Notes: generated by a model from the sequence alone, not told the origin. DNA of 64,000 nucleotides from Streptomyces sp. 840.1 (GCF_003751445.1 NZ_RJUU01000001.1:811001-875000), one strand, 5' to 3'. Positions 25,566 to 34,981 are shown, counted from the stretch's first letter. Numbers and translations: made by a program.

Positions 25566-26318
25566 TCATCTGACCGGCAGATGGTAGGCGATCCGATAGC
25601 GATCGGCGGGCACCACCACGTCGGCGGTCTCGACCGGCCGGCCCGACGCGTAGTACGTGCGCTCGATCACCATCACCACATGGCCCGGCACCCCGCCGAG
25701 CGCCAGGAGCTCCTCCGCCAGCCCCGGGCGCGCGCCGACCTGCTCGGCCACGTTGTCCACCACCACATCGATGGCGGCCATCCGCTCAACCACCCCGCAG
25801 CCGCCCAGCGGGCCCTCCTCCGGCAGCATCACCGGCGTGCGCCCGGTGACGGCGAGGGTCTCCCAGGAGGTCGAGAGCATCATCGCCTCGCCCGCCTCCC
25901 GGAACACGTAGCGCGTGCGCATCACCCGGTCGCCGGGCTCGATCCCGAGCCGTTCGGCGACCTCCGGACTCGCCCCCTCCTGTTCGCTCCGGGACTCCCA
26001 GGTCCCCCGCGCGCCCTCGGCCGTCTGCTCCTGCCGGAACGGGCTGGCACCGCTCTCCGACCGGAAGCCGGAACGGGCGATCCGGCGCGGGACCGGGCGC
26101 TCGCGCACATACGTGCCGGAGCCGGAGCGGCCCTCGACCAGCCCCTCGGCCATCAGCACCTTGCGTGCTTCCAGCGCGACGGTGTCCGAGACCCCGTACT
26201 CCTCGCGGATGCGCGCCTGCGACGGCAGGCGCGTATGCGGCGGCAGCGAACCGTTGACGATCTTCTCTCTCAGATCGCTCGCAACGCGCAGATAGGCGGG
26301 CCGCTCACCGAAAGTCAC
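25566..26318 (-). CDS. GntR/HutC-family transcriptional regulator
   Basis: 250 aa from GTG 26318 with GGGGAG upstream. N-terminal winged helix-turn-helix (FGERPAYLRVASDLREKIVN, LPSQARIREEYGVSDTVALE, EGRSGSGTYV) and a C-terminal UTRA ligand domain (GDRVMRTRYVFREAGEAMML; RYRIAYHLPVR at the end). The HTH differs from DasR, so it is probably not the regulator of the chitinase. It may regulate itself or the NCS1 permease gene 194 bp downstream on the same strand. Confidence 0.88.
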   Translation of the reverse strand: MTFGERPAYLRVASDLREKIVNGSLPPHTRLPSQARIREEYGVSDTVALEARKVLMAEGLVEGRSGSGTYVRERPVPRRIARSGFRSESGASPFRQEQTAEGARGTWESRSEQEGASPEVAERLGIEPGDRVMRTRYVFREAGEAMMLSTSWETLAVTGRTPVMLPEEGPLGGCGVVERMAAIDVVVDNVAEQVGARPGLAEELLALGGVPGHVVMVIERTYYASGRPVETADVVVPADRYRIAYHLPVR

Positions 26319-26538
26319 AGGCCACTCCCCAAGAGGTTGACAGACTGCAACAGCGTCGCAACCGTCGGTTCCGGACCGCAAGCACAGGCCAGAGATTCAC
26401 TCGAAGTGATGATTCGTCACCGATGCGCGCATACCCGCACCCGGAGCCGCCGCGAGCACTGCGGCCGCTCGCCGCGGCCCGTCCGCCGCTTCCCGGGGTG
26501 CGACTCGCCGCCGGATCCGTCCGCCCCCTTGACCCCAT

Positions 26539-26552
26539 TTGGTCCAGACCAA
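26539..26552. promoter_or_regulatory. dre-type DasR operator upstream of the chitinase
   Basis: TTGGTCCAGACCAA is a palindrome with perfect TTGGTC/GACCAA arms around CA. It matches the known DasR-responsive element (core TGGTCTAGACCA) and the TGGTCCAGACC repeats known in Streptomyces chitinase promoters. It lies 62 bp before the chitinase start. Expected to couple chitinase expression to amino-sugar availability. Confidence 0.85.
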
Positions 26553-26614
26553 TAACTTCCTCTCCACACAGCACGGCTCACGCACCTCTCAGCACACGCA
26601 CAGGAACGGGCCTC

Positions 26615-28021
26615 ATGCGTCGAAGAACCCTGTCCAAACTGGCCATTGCCGCCTGCGCCTTCTCGCTGGCAGCCGCCCTCACCCCCGCCGCCAACGCCTC
26701 CGCCGGACACGGCGGGGACCAGGGCAACGGCCGCGGGGGAAGCGCTCACCACGACGCCGCTCCCGCCTACAAGCGGGTCGGCTACTTCACCCAGTGGGGC
26801 GTCTACGGACGCGACTTCCAGGTCAAGGACCTGGAGACGAGCGGCACGGCGGCCAAGCTCACCCACGTCAACTACTCCTTCGGCAACGTCAGCGCCGACG
26901 GCAAGTGCTTCACCGGCAACGTGCCCGGCGAGGCCGACGCCTGGGCGGACTATGTCCGCCCGCTGGACGCCGCGGGCTCGGTGGACGGCGTGGCCGACAC
27001 CGACACGCAGGCCCTCGCGGGCAACTTCAACCAGTTGCGCGAGCTCAAGGCCGCACACCCCGGCCTCAAGGTGATGATCTCGCTGGGCGGCTGGAGCTGG
27101 TCCACCCACTTCTCGGACGCGGCCCGCACCGCGGCCTCCCGCAAGGCCTTCGTCTCCTCCTGCATCGACCTGTACATCAAGGGCAACCTGCCCGTGGACG
27201 GGACACGTGGCGGAGAGGGCGCCGCGGCCGGTCTCTTCGACGGCGTCGACATCGACTGGGAGTGGCCGGGATCGGCCGGTGACACCGATACGGTGTACCG
27301 CCCGGAGGACAAGCGGAACTTCACCGCCCTGGTGCACGAGTTCCGCACCCAGCTCGACGCCTACGCGAAGAGCAGCGCCGCGTCCCACAAGGGGCAGCAG
27401 GGCAGGAGCCACGGCTCGAAGCCCAAGCACTACGACCTCTCCGCGTTCGTCCCCGCCTCCCCGCAGAAGATCGACGCGGGCTTCGACGTCCCGCGCATCA
27501 TGCGGGACTTCGACTTCGTGAACCTCCAGGGTTACGACTTCCACGTCTCGGGCGAGACGACAACCGCCCAGCAGTCCGCGCTGTACGCGAAGGGCGACTT
27601 CAGCGGTGACCGGACAGTGCGCGACTGGCTGAAGCGTGGCGCCCCGGCCCGCAAGCTGGTGCTGGGAATGCCGTTCTACGGCCAGGGCTGGACCGGGGTG
27701 ACCGGTGGCGGCGACGGTCTGGGGCAGCCGGCCGCGGCGCCCGCCCCCGCCACCTGGGCGGCAGGTTACGAGGACTACAAGGCCCTCAAGAAGCTGGCCG
27801 AATCCGGTGCGTACAAGGTCCATCGCAACGTCCGGGACGGCAGCGCCTGGCTGTTCGACGGCACTACCCTGTGGACGTACGACGATCCGCAGGTCCTGCG
27901 CACCAAGACCACCTACATCCGCGACCACCGGCTCGGCGGCGCGATGTTCTGGTCGCTGGACGGGGACACCGACGACGGCGAGCTGATGGCCGCAGTCGAC
28001 CGAGGGCTCTCCCGGCGGTAA
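26615..28021 (+). CDS. Secreted GH18 chitinase
   Basis: 468 aa from ATG 26615. Sec signal MRRRTLSKLAIAACAFSLAA with cleavage near NASA, a short Gly/His linker, then a GH18 TIM barrel: KVMISLGGWSWSTHF, catalytic DGVDIDWEWP with Asp214 and Glu216, NLQGYDFH, MPFYGQGW, and final strand GGAMFWSLDGD. The family insertion domain is present between the catalytic strand and the MPFYG strand. No separate chitin-binding or fibronectin domain is visible, so it is a single-domain secreted enzyme. Controlled by the dre box upstream. Confidence 0.95.
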   Translation: MRRRTLSKLAIAACAFSLAAALTPAANASAGHGGDQGNGRGGSAHHDAAPAYKRVGYFTQWGVYGRDFQVKDLETSGTAAKLTHVNYSFGNVSADGKCFTGNVPGEADAWADYVRPLDAAGSVDGVADTDTQALAGNFNQLRELKAAHPGLKVMISLGGWSWSTHFSDAARTAASRKAFVSSCIDLYIKGNLPVDGTRGGEGAAAGLFDGVDIDWEWPGSAGDTDTVYRPEDKRNFTALVHEFRTQLDAYAKSSAASHKGQQGRSHGSKPKHYDLSAFVPASPQKIDAGFDVPRIMRDFDFVNLQGYDFHVSGETTTAQQSALYAKGDFSGDRTVRDWLKRGAPARKLVLGMPFYGQGWTGVTGGGDGLGQPAAAPAPATWAAGYEDYKALKKLAESGAYKVHRNVRDGSAWLFDGTTLWTYDDPQVLRTKTTYIRDHRLGGAMFWSLDGDTDDGELMAAVDRGLSRR

Positions 28022-28096
28022 CGGCTCCCGGGCCCGGGGCGACCGCGAGGGCGCAGCCGCCCCGGGCTCCTGCCGCCGCCTGGCATGCTGGCCGGC

Positions 28097-29197
28097 ATGG
28101 CCACCGCATACCGCTGCCCGCAGGACGGGACCCTCGCCGCGACGACTTCGCTGACCTGGTGCTGTCCGGTCTGCCGAGGCCCCTGGGACCTCGACTTCGA
28201 GAGCGCGGGCCCCCTGCGTCCCGACGCCCTGCCCGGACGCGTCAACTCCCTGTGGCGTTACGAGGAGGTGCTGCCGCTCTCGTCCCCCACGACCACTCTC
28301 GGTGAGGGCCGCACCCCGCTCGTGCCGCTCACCGATACGGTCTCGGCCAAGCTCGACTTCCTCATGCCGACGCTCTCCTTCAAGGACCGCGGCGCGGTGA
28401 TGCTCTCCGAACTGGCCCGGCGACTCTCCCCCGCGCGCGTCGTGGCGGACAGCAGCGGCAACGCGGGAACCGCCGTGGCGGCCTACTGCGCCCGCGCCGG
28501 GCTGCCGTGCACGGTGTACGTCCCCGAGGGCACGTCCCCGAAGAAGACCGAGCAGATCCGGGCGCATGGAGCCCGGCTGGAAATCGTCGCCGGGGACCGT
28601 GAGGCGACCGCTCTGGCCGCCCGGACCGCCGCCGACGCACCCGGCACCTTCTATGCCTCGCACGTGTTCAACCCGTACTTCCTGCACGGCACGAAGACCT
28701 ACGTGTACGAGCTGTGGGAGGACCTCGGCGGCAGACTGCCCGACGCGATCGCCGTACCGGTCGGCAACGGCACCCTGCTCCTCGGCGCTGCCCTGGCCGT
28801 CGCGGAACTCCGCGAGCAGGGGCTGATCGACACCCGTCCGGCCCTGATCGCCGTACAGGCCGAGGCCGTCTCCCCACTGGCCGAGGCCTTCCGCGCGGGC
28901 GCGGACGACCTCCTCGACAGCAGGGCCCGAGCCCTCTCGACCACCCTCGCAGAAGGGATCGCCATCCCCCGGCCGCCGCGCGCCCGCGCGATCCTGGCGG
29001 CGGTGCGCGAATCGGGCGGCACCTTCCTGACCGTGACCGAGGATCAGATCCGTGCCGCCCAGCTGGATCTGGCCGCGCGCGGCTTCTACGTGGAGACGAC
29101 AGGGGTCGCGTGCTGGGCCGCGGTCGGCGGCTGGACGGACCGCAGCGTCGTCGTACCGCTGTGCGGCGCGGGCCTCAAGACGGGGCTCGCGGCCTGA
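28097..29197 (+). CDS. PLP-dependent threonine-synthase-like enzyme
   Basis: 366 aa from ATG 28097; an ATG 12 bp upstream is a weaker alternative. The N-terminus carries a zinc-ribbon-like set YRCPQDG..CCPVC, as in many threonine synthases. The PLP lysine is in PTLSFKDRGAV and the phosphate-binding loop is SSGNAGTAVAAY; the glycine loop GNGTLLLGAAL follows. The fold is type II PLP (threonine synthase, threonine deaminase, cysteine synthase group). It stands alone without hom or thrB neighbours, so assignment as the biosynthetic ThrC is not safe. Confidence 0.8.
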   Translation: MATAYRCPQDGTLAATTSLTWCCPVCRGPWDLDFESAGPLRPDALPGRVNSLWRYEEVLPLSSPTTTLGEGRTPLVPLTDTVSAKLDFLMPTLSFKDRGAVMLSELARRLSPARVVADSSGNAGTAVAAYCARAGLPCTVYVPEGTSPKKTEQIRAHGARLEIVAGDREATALAARTAADAPGTFYASHVFNPYFLHGTKTYVYELWEDLGGRLPDAIAVPVGNGTLLLGAALAVAELREQGLIDTRPALIAVQAEAVSPLAEAFRAGADDLLDSRARALSTTLAEGIAIPRPPRARAILAAVRESGGTFLTVTEDQIRAAQLDLAARGFYVETTGVACWAAVGGWTDRSVVVPLCGAGLKTGLAA

Positions 29198-29207
29198 CCC
29201 GAGGGCC

Positions 29208-29297
29208 GGGACGAGGGCGCGGGACGAGGCCTGGGACGAGGGCGCGGGACGAGGCCTGGGACGAGGGCGCGGGACGAGGCCTGGGACGAGGGCGCGG
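29208..29297. repeat. 25-bp tandem repeat, 3.6 copies
   Basis: Units at 29208-29232, 29233-29257 and 29258-29282 are identical, followed by 15 bp of a fourth; each contains gggacgagggcgc then gggacgaggcct. The unit is not a multiple of three and lies between two genes, so it is non-coding. It fills much of the 236-bp gap before the GH65 gene. Confidence 0.85.
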
Positions 29298-29433
29298 GGC
29301 CGGGAGCCCGAGGGCTTGCCGAAGCGGCCGGCGCCTCCCGCGCGCCCCGTTGTCCGCTGTCCGCTGTCCGCGTCAGCCGTTCACCCGCGCGCCGTGCGAC
29401 GCCGCGCCGTGCCCGTTTCCCTACGTTCGTACC

Positions 29434-32031
29434 GTGAGCCTCTCGCGTATCTCCCTCCTCACGTCACTGGTCGCCTGCGCCCTGATCGCGCCGCTGCCGC
29501 CAGGCGCCCACGCCTCGGAGCGGTCCGCGCCCGCCCCGGCGCCCGACGTGGCCTGCGGCCGCGACACCGACCCCGCCTGGGCGCCGACGTCCACCACGTT
29601 CGGCGAGGCCAAGGGCTACGACCCCTACGTGGGCAACGGATACCTGGGCCACCGCGTGCCCGCCGCCGGCGCCGGATACGCGGAGCCGGGCGAGAAGACC
29701 GGCTGGCCGCTGTTCACCCCGCGCTACGACGGGGCTTTCGTCTCCGGGCTGTTCGGCCGCGATCAGGAGCTGGCCGCCGGCCGTGAGGTGGCCGCCGCGC
29801 TGCCCAGCTGGACCGGCCTCGACGTGCGCGTGGGCGAGGAGACGTACGGCTCCGCCACCCCGGCGGCCCGGATCTCCCGGTACCGCCAGACGGTGTTCAT
29901 GCGCTGCGGGCTGGTGCGTACGTCGCTGCGCTGGACGGCCTCAGACGGCCGCGCGACCGACCTGACGTACGAGGTGCTGGCCGACCGCGCCTCCGTGCAC
30001 ACCGGCGCGGTCCGGCTGCGCATGACCCCGCACTGGAGCGGCACGGCGACGGTCACCGGCCGGCTCGACCCGCGTGGCGCACGCCGGATCGCACTCGAGG
30101 ACGACGGAACGTTCCGCACGCGGGGCACCGGAACCGCCGGAGCGATCGTCCAGACGATGCGCCGGGGCCGTCTCGGCGCGGCTCGCTCCCGGGTGAGCGC
30201 CGGACGCACCTACACGTTCGAGAAGTACGTCGGGGTCGACACCGCGCTGACCTCACGCTCCCCGCGCACCACCGCCCGTGAGGCGTCCCGGCGTGCGGCT
30301 CGGCTCGGCTGGGCCGCGGTCCTCGCGGAGAACGCCGCCGCCTGGCGCCGGGACTGGTCGGCGGACGTGTCCGTGCCGGGCAGCCCCGACCTCCAGAAGT
30401 GGCTGCGTTCCGCGCAGTACGGGCTCCTCGCCGCCACCCGCGCCGGTTCCCGCGACAGCATCGCCCCGGCCGGGCTGACCAGCGACAACTACGCGGGCAT
30501 GGTGTTCTGGGACGCCGAGACCTGGATGTACCCCGCGCTGCTCGCCACCCGTCCCGAGCTGGCCCGTTCGGTGGTCGAGTACCGCTACCGGACGCGCGAC
30601 GAGGCCCGTACCAATGCCGGGAAGCTGGGGTTCAAGGGGCTGTTCTACCCCTGGACGAGCGCGAGCAGGGGCCGGCTCTGGTCCGAGTGCCAGAGCTGGA
30701 ACCCACCGCACTGCGTCACACAGAACCATCTCCAGGGCGATGTCTCACTGGCCGTCTGGCAGTACTACCTGGCCACCGGCGACCGCGACTGGCTGGCCGG
30801 CCACGGCTGGCAACTGCTCCGGGGCATCGCCGACTTCTGGGCCTCGCGCGCCACCGCGAACGCCGACGGCAGCACCTCCGTGAAGGAGGTGGCGGGCCCG
30901 GACGAGTACAGCAACGGCGTCACGGACGGGGTGTTCACCAACGCCGTGGCCGCCACCGCCCTGCGCAACGCCACCCGCGCGGCCGAGCTCCTCGGCCACC
31001 CCGCTCCGGCCGAGTGGAACAAGGTCGCGGACGGACTGCGCATCCCCTACGACCCGGAGCGCAAGCTGTTCCTCCAGTACGCGGGCTACGACGGCTCGAC
31101 GATCAAACAGGCCGACACCGTGCTGCTCATCTATCCGCTGGAGTGGCCGATGGAGCCGGGCGCGGCGGCCGCCACGCTCGACTACTACGCGGCCCGCACC
31201 GATCCGGACGGCCCGGCGATGACGGACTCGGTCCACGCGATCGACGCGGCGGCGACCGGGGAGCCGGGCTGTGCGACGTACACCTACCTTCAGCGTGCCG
31301 TGCGCCCGTTCACGCGCGGGCCGTACGCCCTCTTCAGCGAGGCGCGGGGCGCGAAGTCGGGTGCGCAGGACCCGCTGTCCGGCTTTCCCGCCGAGGACTT
31401 CCTCACCGGCAAGGGCGGCTTCCTCCAGGTGTTCACGCACGGGCTGACGGGGTTGCGGCTGCGCGAGGACGGGGTGCGGCTGGACCCGATGCTGCCGCCG
31501 CAGCTGCACGAGGGCGTGACGCTGACGGGCCTGCGGTTCCGGGGGCGTACGTACGACATCGCGATCGGCCCCCGGACTACGCGGGTCCGGCTGGCCTCGG
31601 GCGCCCCGTTCACCGTCGACACCCCGTCCGGGCCCCGCACGCTGTCCACCACGCTGACGCTCCCCACCCGCCGCCCCGACCTCACCCCGACCGCCGACGC
31701 GTCCCGTTGCCGCCCGGCGACGGCCACCTCCGAGACCCCGGGCCTCTACGCGGCGGCGGCGGTGGACGGCAGCACCGCGACGGCCTGGTCCCCGGACGGG
31801 GCGACGGGCACGCTGACCGTCGACCTCGGCCGGACGGGCGCGGTGACGGGGATCGCGGCCGAGTGGACGGACGTGCGCCCCGCCTCGCACCGCCTGGAGA
31901 CCTCGGCGGACGGGCAGCACTGGGAGCCGTACCGGGCGGGGGCGCTCGCCCGCGAGGTGCGGGTCACGGTCCGGTCGGCGGATGCGGACGAGCCCACGGG
32001 AGTACGGGAGCTGAGGGTCACCCAGCCCTGA
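29434..32031 (+). CDS. Secreted GH65-type glycosidase/phosphorylase with C-terminal discoidin-like domain
   Basis: 865 aa from GTG 29434. Sec signal MSLSRISLLTSLVACALIAP with cleavage near HAS. N-terminal beta-sandwich (about 45-290), linker, then (alpha/alpha)6 barrel (about 310-660) with GFKGLFYPW, SECQSWNPPHC and the GH65 acid motif KEVAGPDEYSNGV, where Glu485 is the predicted general acid. A small beta domain follows, then residues about 745-865 look like an F5/8 type C (CBM32) sugar-binding domain (AAAVDGSTATAWSPD). Secreted GH65 members include acid trehalases and kojibiose/nigerose hydrolases; which applies here is not known. Confidence 0.85.
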   Translation: MSLSRISLLTSLVACALIAPLPPGAHASERSAPAPAPDVACGRDTDPAWAPTSTTFGEAKGYDPYVGNGYLGHRVPAAGAGYAEPGEKTGWPLFTPRYDGAFVSGLFGRDQELAAGREVAAALPSWTGLDVRVGEETYGSATPAARISRYRQTVFMRCGLVRTSLRWTASDGRATDLTYEVLADRASVHTGAVRLRMTPHWSGTATVTGRLDPRGARRIALEDDGTFRTRGTGTAGAIVQTMRRGRLGAARSRVSAGRTYTFEKYVGVDTALTSRSPRTTAREASRRAARLGWAAVLAENAAAWRRDWSADVSVPGSPDLQKWLRSAQYGLLAATRAGSRDSIAPAGLTSDNYAGMVFWDAETWMYPALLATRPELARSVVEYRYRTRDEARTNAGKLGFKGLFYPWTSASRGRLWSECQSWNPPHCVTQNHLQGDVSLAVWQYYLATGDRDWLAGHGWQLLRGIADFWASRATANADGSTSVKEVAGPDEYSNGVTDGVFTNAVAATALRNATRAAELLGHPAPAEWNKVADGLRIPYDPERKLFLQYAGYDGSTIKQADTVLLIYPLEWPMEPGAAAATLDYYAARTDPDGPAMTDSVHAIDAAATGEPGCATYTYLQRAVRPFTRGPYALFSEARGAKSGAQDPLSGFPAEDFLTGKGGFLQVFTHGLTGLRLREDGVRLDPMLPPQLHEGVTLTGLRFRGRTYDIAIGPRTTRVRLASGAPFTVDTPSGPRTLSTTLTLPTRRPDLTPTADASRCRPATATSETPGLYAAAAVDGSTATAWSPDGATGTLTVDLGRTGAVTGIAAEWTDVRPASHRLETSADGQHWEPYRAGALAREVRVTVRSADADEPTGVRELRVTQP

Positions 32032-32132
32032 GGGCTGCCCGGACGGCCGGTCGCACAGCGGCGGGCAGCCGTGCACACGGGTGAATCCCGGCCCGCCGGG
32101 AATAGCGGGCGCGGGCCGGCGTTGGCCACAGC

Positions 32133-33023
32133 ATGACTTCTGAGACACGCGAGGCATTCGGACGGATCGGCATCTGGAGCAGCGCCCTGCACGGGTCGCG
32201 GGTGGACGACGCGGGAAAGCGGGCGATCGCGGAAGCCGTCGCCGAACTCGATGAGCTCGGGTACGGGACGCTCTGGATCGGCGGCAGCCCTTCGGCCGAC
32301 GACGCCGCGGCGGTCGTCGCCGCCACCCGCAGGGCCACCGTGGCGACCGGCATCCTGAGCATCTGGGACCACAAGGCGCAGGACGTGGCGGCCCGGATCG
32401 CGGCGATCGACGCGAGCGCGCGCGGGCGGTTCGTCCTCGGCCTGGGCGTCAGCCACGGCCCGATGGTGCCGCAGTACGCGAAGCCGTACAGCGCGATGGT
32501 CGCCTACCTCGACGCCCTGGACTCCGCCGTCCCGCCCGTGGACTCCGGACATCGCCTCCTGGCCGCGCTCGGCCCGAAGATGCTGAAGCTGGCGGCGGGC
32601 CGGGCGCTGGGCGCGCACCCCTACCTCGTCACCACCGAACACACGGCGGAGGCACGCGAGGCGCTCGGCCCGGACGCGTTGCTCGCCCCGGAGCTGTCCG
32701 TCGTGCTCGACACCGACCTCGACCGGGCCCGCACCACCGCCCGGAACATGCTGGGTATGTATCTCCAGCTCCCCAACTACACCGACAACCTGCTGCGCCT
32801 GGGGTTCGCGGAGAGCGACTTCGCGGACGGCGGCAGCGTCCGTCTGCTCGACGCCCTCTTCGCCCTGGGTGACGTCGAGCAGGTGAAGGCGCGGACGCAG
32901 CAGTACCTCGACGCGGGCGCCGACCACGTCGCCCTCCAGGTACTCACGGCCGGCGAGGGCGGCGGCGGTCTGCCGCGCGCTCAGTGGCGAAAGCTCGCCG
33001 AGGCCTTCGGCGACGAGCTGTAG
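32133..33023 (+). CDS. LLM-class F420-dependent oxidoreductase
   Basis: 296 aa. Luciferase-like TIM barrel: FGRIGIWSSALH at the N-terminus, GYGTLWIGGSPS, ATGILSIWDHKAQ, RFVLGLGVSHGPM and GADHVALQVLT. This pattern belongs to the TIGR03620-like actinobacterial group that uses coenzyme F420. Substrate unknown. Stands between the GH65 gene and a convergent SRPBCC gene. Confidence 0.85.
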   Translation: MTSETREAFGRIGIWSSALHGSRVDDAGKRAIAEAVAELDELGYGTLWIGGSPSADDAAAVVAATRRATVATGILSIWDHKAQDVAARIAAIDASARGRFVLGLGVSHGPMVPQYAKPYSAMVAYLDALDSAVPPVDSGHRLLAALGPKMLKLAAGRALGAHPYLVTTEHTAEAREALGPDALLAPELSVVLDTDLDRARTTARNMLGMYLQLPNYTDNLLRLGFAESDFADGGSVRLLDALFALGDVEQVKARTQQYLDAGADHVALQVLTAGEGGGGLPRAQWRKLAEAFGDEL

Positions 33024-33093
33024 CCCGTACCCGCACCGGCCCCGCAGAAGGGCCACCCCGCACCGATCTCCGGTCGGCCGCCCCCGGGCGCCG

Positions 33094-33594
33094 TCACGCC
33101 GGAGGGCCCTCCTGCGGGCCGAGTGCCGGTGCGAACGCGGTGGCGTAGCGGTCGAAGTGCCCCTTCCAGGCGTCGGCTGCGATGTGTTCGCCGGCGAGGT
33201 GGCCCAGGCAGATCTGCCAGCCGGCGGCGTTGCGGGCGGCGATGCCCGGGGGCGTTTCGTCGGTGAACACCAGGCGGGTGCGGCCGCCCGGCTCCGGCGT
33301 CAGGTGGAAGCGGAGGGTCTCCTCCCCCCAGGTGTAGGCGAGAACGCGGGGCTCATCCGCTTCCAGGACGACGCCGGTGAGGGTCATGCCGGTCCCGGGG
33401 AACGGGAAGCTGATCCTGGCACCGGGCTCCCAGGATTCGGTGACGACCTCGCACGGAAACCAGGCCTTGAGCTCCTCGCGGTCGGTGATCGCGCGCCAGA
33501 CCGCTTCGGGGGGCCTGGCCAGTACGCGTTCGAAGCGCAGCACGGGCCGGCCGTCGCCGCCCGTGCTCAGCGTGGCGTCAGCGGAATTGTTCAT
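33094..33594 (-). CDS. SRPBCC (AHSA1/START-like) protein
   Basis: 166 aa from ATG 33594, overlapping the stop of the ArsR gene (ATGA). Typical AHSA1 features: RFERVLARPPEAVWRAITDR, LKAWFPCEV, GEETLRFHLTPEPGGRTRLV and C-terminal GWQICLGHLAGE. These helix-grip proteins bind small hydrophobic ligands. ArsR-SRPBCC pairs are common in actinobacteria, and the SRPBCC product may bind the signal or metabolite sensed by the pair. Confidence 0.88.
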   Translation of the reverse strand: MNNSADATLSTGGDGRPVLRFERVLARPPEAVWRAITDREELKAWFPCEVVTESWEPGARISFPFPGTGMTLTGVVLEADEPRVLAYTWGEETLRFHLTPEPGGRTRLVFTDETPPGIAARNAAGWQICLGHLAGEHIAADAWKGHFDRYATAFAPALGPQEGPPA

Positions 33595-33914
33595 GACGGT
33601 CCTTCCTCCTCCAGATGCCGGTCCAGGCGGTCCAGGCTCGCGCTCCACAGCCTGCGGTAGGAGGCGAGCCACGCATCGAGCTCGGCCAGCGGCTCCGGTC
33701 GTATCCGGTACAGCCGCCGCTGGGCGTCGACCCTGGCCTCGACCAGCCCGGCATCGCGCAGAGTGCGCAGGTGCTTGGAGACGGCCGGCTGCGTCAGCCC
33801 CAGCTCGTCGACCAGCTCGCCCACGGGCCGCTCGCCGTCCTTGAGGAGGTCGAGAATGCGTCGGCGGCTGGGCTCGGCGAGTACTGCGATGACGTCACTT
33901 GCCGGAGTACTCAC
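33591..33914 (-). CDS. ArsR-family winged-helix regulator
   Basis: 107 aa. Compact winged helix with the recognition segment VDELGLTQPAVSKHLRTLRD and wing VDAQRRLYRI. No cysteine metal-binding pair in the recognition helix, so a non-metal ArsR. First gene of a two-gene operon with the SRPBCC protein. Divergent from the LysR gene, with 170 bp between them. Confidence 0.9.
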   Translation of the reverse strand: MSTPASDVIAVLAEPSRRRILDLLKDGERPVGELVDELGLTQPAVSKHLRTLRDAGLVEARVDAQRRLYRIRPEPLAELDAWLASYRRLWSASLDRLDRHLEEEGPS

Positions 33915-34084
33915 CAGACCAATATACGACTCCAGTTATATGCCTGCAACCACATGTACGCAGTGAGGACGGGCCGGCGGTGTCGATCCCCGGCCGGTGC
34001 CGAAGGCGCTCGCCTACGATGACCACGACGACAGCGGCAGCGACGGGGCGGACCCCGGTCCACCGCAGGGAGGAACGGCAGCCG

Positions 34085-34981
34085 ATGAGCCTTCGCCAGT
34101 ACGAGTACGCCCTGGCCGTTGCCGAGGAGGGCTCGGTGACGGCGGCGGCGGAGCTGCTGCACGTCGCCCAGCCGTCGGTGTCCCAGCAGATCCGTGGCCT
34201 GGAGCGGGAACTCGGCGTGCAGCTGTTCGCGCGTACGCCGACCGGCCTCGTGCCCACCGTGGTCGGGCGCGCGTTCCTGCGGGAGGCCGAGGTCGCGGTG
34301 AGCGCGTCACGGCGGGCGAGGGCGACGGCGCGGGCCGGGGCCGACGAGCTGGCCGGCGAGCTGACGGTCGCCGCGCAGCTGGGCTTCGGCACGCGGCAGC
34401 TGCCCGGCGCGCTGGGCACGCTGCGGCGCCGCTTCCCCCGCCTGGAGATCACCGTCTTCGAGGAGCCGAGCTCCGCCGAGCTGGAGCAGCTGTGCCGTCG
34501 GGGCGTGCTGGACCTGGCCCTGATGGCGGAGTGCGAACGGAGCCCCGCCGACGCCCACCTGCTCGGGGCGGAGGAGTTCGTCGTGGTGCTGGGCGCCGGG
34601 CACCGGCAGCTCGCCGCGGACCGGGTCGAGCTGCGCGAGCTGGAGGGCGAGCCATGGGTCCGGTTCGACCGCGACAGCGCACTCGACGCCGTGCTGCAGA
34701 ACGTACTGCGGGAGAACGGCCTGCCCCCGGTCACGGCCGCCCGTGTGTCGCAGACGGCGACGGCCGTGCGCTGGGCCGCCCAGGGACTGGGGCCGACGCT
34801 CGTCCCGGCCTCCACGGTGCCCCACGGCCACGAACACCTCGTCCGCCCGGTGTTCCCGGCCGTGTCCCAGCCCGTCATCGCCGTGGTCAGGCAAGGCGCG
34901 GGTCCGGCGGAGACGGCTCTGCTCGACCTCCTGCGTCAGGAGACCTGGTCCGATTCGGCCGCCTTTTCGCCGGCCCCCTGA
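34085..34981 (+). CDS. LysR-family transcriptional regulator
   Basis: 298 aa from ATG 34085, behind GGGAGGAA. N-terminal helix-turn-helix: LRQYEYALAVAEEGSVTAAA and LHVAQPSVSQQIRGLERELG. The effector domain (about 90-295) contains ELTVAAQLGFGTRQLPGALG and ARVSQTATAVRWAAQGLGPT, which place it near the CynR/CbbR group. An SDR and an aldo/keto reductase lie downstream on the opposite strand and might be targets, but no shared site is proven. Confidence 0.9.
   Translation: MSLRQYEYALAVAEEGSVTAAAELLHVAQPSVSQQIRGLERELGVQLFARTPTGLVPTVVGRAFLREAEVAVSASRRARATARAGADELAGELTVAAQLGFGTRQLPGALGTLRRRFPRLEITVFEEPSSAELEQLCRRGVLDLALMAECERSPADAHLLGAEEFVVVLGAGHRQLAADRVELRELEGEPWVRFDRDSALDAVLQNVLRENGLPPVTAARVSQTATAVRWAAQGLGPTLVPASTVPHGHEHLVRPVFPAVSQPVIAVVRQGAGPAETALLDLLRQETWSDSAAFSPAP

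Noticed and set aside
25566..26318. GntR regulator as DasR itself
   Set aside because: The HTH and UTRA segments do not match the DasR sequence I know; only the dre site, not the regulator, is supported here.
29208..29297. Possible CRISPR-like or iteron array
   Set aside because: Tandem copies with no spacers, no A/T-rich origin segment and no Rep or Cas gene nearby.
28714..29433. In-frame extension upstream of the GH65 gene giving 1105 aa
   Set aside because: The extra 240 residues run through the PLP-enzyme gene in another frame and the 25-bp repeat; the signal peptide begins only at GTG 29434.
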